From: a bacterium
GTDB taxonomy: Bacteria > Muiribacteriota > Ozemobacteria > Ozemobacterales > Ozemobacteraceae
NCBI GenBank assembly: GCA_016192885.1
Contig: JACPTH010000020.1
Span: 1 to 9,887, forward strand
Length of the DNA stretch: 9,887 nucleotides
Direction: 5' to 3'
Of this stretch, positions 6,152-9,887 are shown piece by piece (position 1 is the stretch's first letter; every line of letters begins with the position of its first letter). The notes under the pieces are model-generated. The model was given only the letters and a program-made list of their open reading frames with translations, had not been told where the DNA came from and searched no databases. Made by a program: the position numbers and the translations under genes.

Positions 6152-6708
6152 AAAAAATTGAATCCGCAAATGCTTTTCCATATTTGCAACCTTTGCTTGA
6201 TGACCCGAGCCCCGATGTTCGGGTTCAAGCGGTTCTCGCGGTCACCCGATGCGTTCCCGAAAAAGTAATGGAAATTTTACCTTCACGCATAAGCGGGGAA
6301 GCAAATCCGGTTGTTCTTGCGACCCTTATTTCAAGCCTTGGCGAAACCGGAAAGACTGAATGTCGAGAACTTATTGGTCAATTTTTAGACAATTCAGATT
6401 CCAGAGTTGTCGCAAATGCCATTGATTCTTTGCAAAAATTATGTGAAAAAACTCCGAGTGTTTCCATCACCAAAAAAGTTGAAACCTACCTCTCCCACGA
6501 AGATAATCGCGTAAAAAGTAACGCGATAAAGGCTCTCTGGCATTGGAAACAGTACAATGTTCTTGACGACCTAAAGAACCTTCTTTCCAAAGGCGATGCC
6601 AAAAACCAGTTATCCGCGATTTTCGTTCTCGGAGAAATCGGGCACGCCATAAGTCTTGACGCTAAAATGGTGAAGGCCGTAAACGACGGAAGGGGCCAAA
6701 GTTCCTGA
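6109..6708 (+). CDS. HEAT-repeat protein, fragment 2 (frame-shifted continuation)
   Basis: This frame is open from 6109 and begins with HEAT consensus at once: TDPDVRRNAVHALKKI, then YLQPLLDDPSPDVRVQAVLAV, VVANAIDSL and VKSNAIKALWHW. It ends with FVLGEIGHAISLDAKMVKAV before running out of pattern near 6683. It has no ATG start or ribosome binding site of its own; the first possible start is TTG 6184, which would cut off a clear repeat. It is therefore a displaced part of the gene beginning at 5282. Joining the two would leave the spacing between the ALGEI and DVRRNA cores about 13-14 residues short of the 30-31 seen elsewhere, so a loss of about 40 nt is implied rather than a single-base slip. 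Confidence 0.7.
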   Translation, partial: NTDPDVRRNAVHALKKIESANAFPYLQPLLDDPSPDVRVQAVLAVTRCVPEKVMEILPSRISGEANPVVLATLISSLGETGKTECRELIGQFLDNSDSRVVANAIDSLQKLCEKTPSVSITKKVETYLSHEDNRVKSNAIKALWHWKQYNVLDDLKNLLSKGDAKNQLSAIFVLGEIGHAISLDAKMVKAVNDGRGQSS

Positions 6709-7426
6709 GATTCTCCCAAAAGCCGTTGAAGCCTCGCTTGATGAAGACCTTGAAAAAGCCGCAAATGCTACGATTGCCAAGGAATACACGATTGCCGAAA
6801 AAATTTACCTTAAAATAGTTAAGGTTCAACCCACAAATTTGAAAGCGGTATTAGGTTTAGGAAACGTTTCATTTGTCTTAAAGCGTTATCCTGAAGCCAT
6901 TGAGCATTATGAAAAGGCGTTGGAAATTAACTCAAGTTTGGTAAAGGCGCATTACAATCTAGGCACTATATTCTATTTCCAAAAAGATTTCGAGAAAGCG
7001 AAAAAACATCTTTTAGATGCAGTCGCTTTATACCCAAAGTTGTTGGGCGCTTATCTTATTCTTGCGCAGATTTTCCAGCTTCAAGGCAAAACCAAGGATA
7101 GTATCGAATTATTATCGAAAGCAATTGAGCTTTCACCAAGAAATCCTATTCTTTTCCAAAAGTTGGCCCTTTTGCACCTTCACGCGAAACAATTTTTTCC
7201 CGCAATCGAAGTTCTCCTTCAAGCTGTATCTCTTTCTCCCCTTGATGTGGAATCAAATCTTTTTCTTGCATTTACCTACGGCCAAACCAAAAACGAGGTA
7301 AAAGCTTTCCAGGCCATTGACACCTGTCTACAGGCCTGCGCTCAGTCTCCAAATCCGGATGAAGCCCTCCGAAGCTTGCTCCAGAGTTATATGTATTTTA
7401 AAACCAACGTAGTTCCCAACGGTTAA
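6683..7426 (+). CDS. TPR-repeat protein, fragment 3 (C-terminal part of the HEAT/TPR gene)
   Basis: The frame opens after TAA 6680-6682. It begins with the rest of a HEAT unit (EGAKVPEILPKAVEASLDED), then continues into five to six tetratricopeptide repeats. Examples are LKAVLGLGNVSFVLKRYPEA with YEKALEIN, AHYNLGTIFYFQKDFEKAKKH, and IFQLQGKTKDSIELLSKAIEL. TPR units form protein-binding superhelices. There is no ATG near the start; the first possible start codon is TTG 6839, which would skip the HEAT remnant and first TPR helices. I read this as the C-terminal domain of the gene starting at 5282. The break lies between 6683 and about 6706. The C-terminus is normal, ending in TAA 7424-7426. No enzymatic domain is present. 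Confidence 0.7.
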   Translation, partial: TTEGAKVPEILPKAVEASLDEDLEKAANATIAKEYTIAEKIYLKIVKVQPTNLKAVLGLGNVSFVLKRYPEAIEHYEKALEINSSLVKAHYNLGTIFYFQKDFEKAKKHLLDAVALYPKLLGAYLILAQIFQLQGKTKDSIELLSKAIELSPRNPILFQKLALLHLHAKQFFPAIEVLLQAVSLSPLDVESNLFLAFTYGQTKNEVKAFQAIDTCLQACAQSPNPDEALRSLLQSYMYFKTNVVPNG

Positions 7427-7474
7427 TTTTAGGCGGGTTGAACCAGAGTTTACTTTTAATGGCCAGGAGAAAAT

Positions 7475-7696
7475 ATGTTTGAAAAAGCAAATCGATATTG
7501 GAACTATAAAACCCATGAAATTGAATCTCTGAAGGGCCCTGAATTCCTTGAGAAATTAGGAGATTTGCTTGACGAAGCGGGGAAAAATGGGTGGGAGCTT
7601 GCTTTCTTGAACGATCGCTTCATGATACTTAAGCAGCTTTTTTTTCAATCAGAGACCAAGGAACCGCCTAATTCTAGAGGAAACCCTGAATTGTAA
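7475..7696 (+). CDS. Small DUF4177-like protein
   Basis: A 73-residue protein. YWNYKTHEIESL, then LEKLGDLLDEAGKNGWELAFLNDRFMILKQ, fits the DUF4177 plan: a first strand W/Y-x-YK, a helix leading to LN-x-x-G-x-x-GWEL, and a last strand with I-L-K. The function of these small proteins is unknown. AGGAGA at 7465-7470, five bases before ATG 7475, is a clear ribosome binding site. The tail from about residue 60 (TKEPPNSRGNPEL) is probably disordered. It lies 48 bp after the TPR fragment and 12 bp before the recG frame, so it is likely cotranscribed with both. No signal peptide, so probably cytoplasmic. Confidence 0.7.
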   Translation: MFEKANRYWNYKTHEIESLKGPEFLEKLGDLLDEAGKNGWELAFLNDRFMILKQLFFQSETKEPPNSRGNPEL

Positions 7697-7708
7697 GCCT
7701 TTTTTAAC

Positions 7709-8296
7709 TTGTTATTAACTGATTCAATTGAAAAAGTTTCAGGAATCGGTTCGATTAGATCAAAAGCGTTAAAAGAATTTGGGGTTCAAACCGCGTTTGA
7801 CCTTCTTAGAATCGCTCCAAAAAGATATGAAGATCGTACTAATCTTCTTCCGCTTTCTTCCCTATTTGAAAGAAAACTTCCATTTGCAGGGCTTTTTCAA
7901 GCGAAACTAATCTCGCGCACAATAAAGCACATCCGCAGAAACATGTGCATTGTTTCAGCGGTTTTTTCCGATTCGGGCTCGAAATCCGTTCAAGCTCGAT
8001 GGTTCAATCAACCATATTTGTTCAAAAACTTAAAGGAAAGCGAGACATACTACCTATTTGGGGAAGTTGTTGAGTTCGGGGGGAAACCCCAATTTGAAAA
8101 TCCGGAGATCGAAAGAATTAATGATGAGGAGACCTCCCCAAATGCGAGCGGCTGCCTAACCCCAATCTACCCATCTTCTAAGGTACTTTCAAAGGCCAAG
8201 TTATCGCCGCGATTGTTGCGTAAAATCATTTGCGGTTTGTTTCAAACAATAGACTGGCAAGCTTCCTTTCCTAATTTTGATGGGCCGTTTCCTTAG
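7709..8296 (+). CDS. recG: RecG, N-terminal fragment (wedge domain), frame-broken
   Basis: RecG is an ATP-dependent DNA branch-migration helicase that remodels stalled forks and Holliday junctions. This 195-residue frame holds its N-terminal part: the opening VSGIGSIRSKALKEFGV, then DLLRIAPKRYEDRT, then the OB-fold wedge domain that splits branched DNA (about residues 50-145, with FAGLFQAKLIS and YYLFGEVVEFGGKPQFENPEIE), then LTPIYPSS. It stops at TAG 8294-8296, just after FPNFDGPFP, where intact RecG would go on to the LP-x-x-L ... IH-x-P segment. The start is TTG 7709; no ATG or Shine-Dalgarno is available, and the frame upstream is closed by the stop of the preceding gene. Alone, this fragment lacks all helicase motifs. 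Confidence 0.85.
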   Translation: MLLTDSIEKVSGIGSIRSKALKEFGVQTAFDLLRIAPKRYEDRTNLLPLSSLFERKLPFAGLFQAKLISRTIKHIRRNMCIVSAVFSDSGSKSVQARWFNQPYLFKNLKESETYYLFGEVVEFGGKPQFENPEIERINDEETSPNASGCLTPIYPSSKVLSKAKLSPRLLRKIICGLFQTIDWQASFPNFDGPFP

Positions 8297-9663
8297 TGCG
8301 CCGCGAATCCATAACGGGAAATTTTAGAAGCCAATATTCCCTGGATGTCGGCGAATTTGAACCCGGTTTTAGCCTTCCGTTTGTTTTGACTGGCGAGCAA
8401 AAAAGAACCTTGGGAGAAATTCTTTTTGATTTGTCACAACCTTTTCCCATGAATAGGTTATTACAGGGCGAAGTAGGATCGGGTAAAACACTCGTGGCTT
8501 TTTTAGCCATGAGGCATTTAAGCGAGGGAATTTACCGAGGCTCTCAATGCGCTTTTCTAGCTCCAACAGAAATTTTGGCAAGGCAACACGCCCAAAATTT
8601 TTCGCGCTATTTTCCCGAGGTTGCATCTAGGGTTGGATTGCTTACGGGAAGTCTCTCAAAATCCGCTAAAAATGAAGTACTAGAAAAAATTCGCTTGGCT
8701 CGGTTTTCTTACATTTTTGGAACCCATGCGTTGTTTCAGGAGAAAGTTATGATTCCGGGGCTGAATTTTTGCATTATCGACGAACAGCATCGTTTCGGGG
8801 TTTCCCAACGGAGATCTCTCATTGAAAAGGGGAAAGAAAGATTTCCCCACCTTCTTCTTATGACCGCAACCCCAATACCGAGATCTCTTTCCTTAACCAT
8901 TTTTGGAGACATGGATGTTTCGACAATAAAAGAATTACCCCCCGGAAGAAAGCCCATAAAAACCAAATTGGCTAAATCCAGGGAAGAAGCCCTCCAGGAA
9001 ATGAAAAGGCATTTGGCAAACGGGGGGCAAACGTATTTCATTTGCCCGTTGATTGAAAACTCTGAAAAAAATCAGTGGGTTTCAGTTGAGGAAGCACTTT
9101 CGCGGTTAACCAAAGCTTTCCCGGAGTATAAGGTGGCGGCAATTACGGGGAAACAATCGTCTGACGAGAAGAATTTGGCAATTGATTTGTTTCATTCCGG
9201 AAAGATTCAAATTCTTGTTGCGACTACGGTGCTTGAGGTGGGAATCGATAATCCGAATGCCACCGTAATGGTCATTGAAAATGCGGAAAGATTTGGTCTT
9301 TCGCAACTCCACCAACTTCGCGGTCGAATAGGCCGCGGAACCGTTTCCTCGATTTGCATTTTGGTTAGCCCATCGGGGGAAGATTGCGAAAGGCTTAGCG
9401 TTTTTTCCGAAATTAATGACGGGTTTTTACTTTCAGCGGAAGACCTTCGTTTCAGGGGCGCCGGGGATATATTAGGGACCAAGCAATCGGGGTTTTCCCG
9501 CCAGATTTTTTCACAATTAGGGCGACTTGATATCATTGAGAAGGCAAGAGAGAGAGCTCTTTCCATTTTGACGAACGAACTTCCTGAGACCCGTGAATGG
9601 TTTTTGGATAGAATGCGAGAGAGTTTCGGCGGAGATTTTGACGATTTTTTAAAGGGCGGTTAG
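8281..9663 (+). CDS. recG: RecG, C-terminal fragment (helicase domains), frame-shifted
   Basis: Continues RecG in another frame, open from 8281; the first start codon is GTG 8296, giving 455 residues. Counted from that GTG, the superfamily 2 motifs are intact: LTGEQ at 31-35, Walker A GEVGSGKT at 58-65, APTEILARQH at 89-98, DEQH at 162-165, TATPIPRS at 190-197, VATTVLEVGID at 308-318 and QLRGRIGR at 340-347. The RecG-specific TRG stretch DLRFRGAGDILGTKQSG lies at 383-399. The C-terminus is complete. The linker between wedge and helicase (the LP...IH-x-P...A-x-x-RL-x-x-EEL part) is missing from both fragments, roughly 45 residues by comparison with my memory of E. coli RecG. With the frame change, full-length RecG cannot be made from this sequence as written. 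Confidence 0.87.
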   Translation, partial: WAVSLVRRESITGNFRSQYSLDVGEFEPGFSLPFVLTGEQKRTLGEILFDLSQPFPMNRLLQGEVGSGKTLVAFLAMRHLSEGIYRGSQCAFLAPTEILARQHAQNFSRYFPEVASRVGLLTGSLSKSAKNEVLEKIRLARFSYIFGTHALFQEKVMIPGLNFCIIDEQHRFGVSQRRSLIEKGKERFPHLLLMTATPIPRSLSLTIFGDMDVSTIKELPPGRKPIKTKLAKSREEALQEMKRHLANGGQTYFICPLIENSEKNQWVSVEEALSRLTKAFPEYKVAAITGKQSSDEKNLAIDLFHSGKIQILVATTVLEVGIDNPNATVMVIENAERFGLSQLHQLRGRIGRGTVSSICILVSPSGEDCERLSVFSEINDGFLLSAEDLRFRGAGDILGTKQSGFSRQIFSQLGRLDIIEKARERALSILTNELPETREWFLDRMRESFGGDFDDFLKGG

Positions 9664-9679
9664 ACTTGTTAGAAAGAAA

Positions 9680-9711
9680 AAACCGCCCAGGAAATCTGTT
9701 CCGGGCGGTTT
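9680..9711. terminator. Convergent terminator hairpin between recG and the minus-strand gene
   Basis: AAACCGCCC (9680-9688) and GGGCGGTTT (9703-9711) form a 9-bp stem, extended inward by GGAA/TTCC (9690-9693 with 9699-9702) after one bulged A, with a five-base loop. Read on the minus strand it ends in T6-C-T3, a strong intrinsic terminator for the leftward gene. Read on the plus strand only TTT follows the stem, so it is weaker for recG. Confidence 0.8.
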
Positions 9712-9736
9712 CTAAGGAAAGCTGAGATTTTTTTCT

Positions 9737-9887
9737 TTAAAGTTTATCCGGGGAAGTTTCGCGTTTAGACTGCCATACGGCCCAAAGGATGAGTACGACT
9801 GAAACGCCGACGGCGATCATCCACGGATTATCTATTCCTTTGGAAACGAAAGTCGCCGGAATAGAAAAGTCCAAAGCCTCTTTGGGC
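9737..9887 (-). CDS. C-terminal end of an unidentified membrane protein (partial)
   Basis: The minus strand is open from the right edge to TAA at 9737-9739, giving the last 49 residues of a gene that starts outside the window. The segment reads about 20 polar residues (PKEALDFSIPATFVSKGIDN), one membrane-spanning helix (PWMIAVGVSVVLILWAVW), and a short polar tail (QSKRETSPDKL). Tail-end single helices of this kind occur in many membrane-anchored proteins, so no family can be named. It was identified by hand translation. Support comes from the terminator 25 bases beyond its stop, oriented for leftward transcription. Confidence 0.6.
   Translation of the reverse strand, partial: PKEALDFSIPATFVSKGIDNPWMIAVGVSVVLILWAVWQSKRETSPDKL

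Noticed and set aside
6145..6160. Run of eight As just at the stop of HEAT fragment 1, as a programmed frameshift site
   Set aside because: The stop codon precedes the run in the first frame, and family-like sequence in the second frame already begins near 6112, upstream of the run. The break therefore lies before it and includes missing residues.
7328..7516. Minus-strand open frame over the end of the TPR fragment and the DUF4177-like gene
   Set aside because: It overlaps two better-supported plus-strand frames and has no family resemblance.

Overview
The window comes from a bacterium of moderate GC content that I cannot place taxonomically. N-terminal signal peptides, many solenoid-repeat proteins (Sel1, HEAT, TPR) and intrinsic terminators are visible, but there is no rRNA, tRNA or ribosomal-protein marker. 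The repeat-protein content would fit several uncultured Gram-negative-like lineages; that is only an impression.

Layout. Bases 1-275 hold no confident gene. Bases 276-783 carry a type II toxin-antitoxin pair, brnT-brnA, overlapping by 23 bp and followed by a hairpin/T-run terminator (806-844). Bases 845-1441 are non-coding and rich in hairpins, with a nested set of inverted repeats between 905 and 1222. Bases 1442-2302 encode a secreted Sel1-repeat protein with six near-identical 36-residue repeats. After a 360-bp intergenic stretch with a good sigma70-type promoter and a palindrome inside its spacer (2610-2639), bases 2663-4006 encode an exported protein with a C39-like cysteine-peptidase domain and a long hydrophobic Gly/Ala-rich tail. 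An intrinsic terminator (4041-4082) ends this unit. Only five bases later begins an exported DUF4932-like protein with an HEFSH zinc-peptidase motif (4088-5200).

Bases 5282-7426 read as one HEAT-plus-TPR protein broken into three frames, at about 6110 and about 6683-6706. A small DUF4177-like gene (7475-7696) follows. Then comes recG (7709-9663), broken near 8280 by an apparent internal loss of roughly 45 codons plus a frame change; its helicase half is otherwise intact. A strong hairpin at 9680-9711 separates recG from a convergent minus-strand gene whose C-terminus, with one membrane segment, runs off the right edge.

How the genes work together. BrnT/BrnA is a self-contained toxin-antitoxin module beside a structured, gene-free region. 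The C39-like and DUF4932-like proteins are neighbours, both apparently exported, and both carry peptidase-type active-site residues, so they are the best candidates here for an uncharacterised extracellular or periplasmic system. The HEAT/TPR, DUF4177-like and recG genes are co-directional and may be one transcription unit. Three separate frame breaks within about 2.2 kb point either to decay of this unit or to errors in the underlying assembly.
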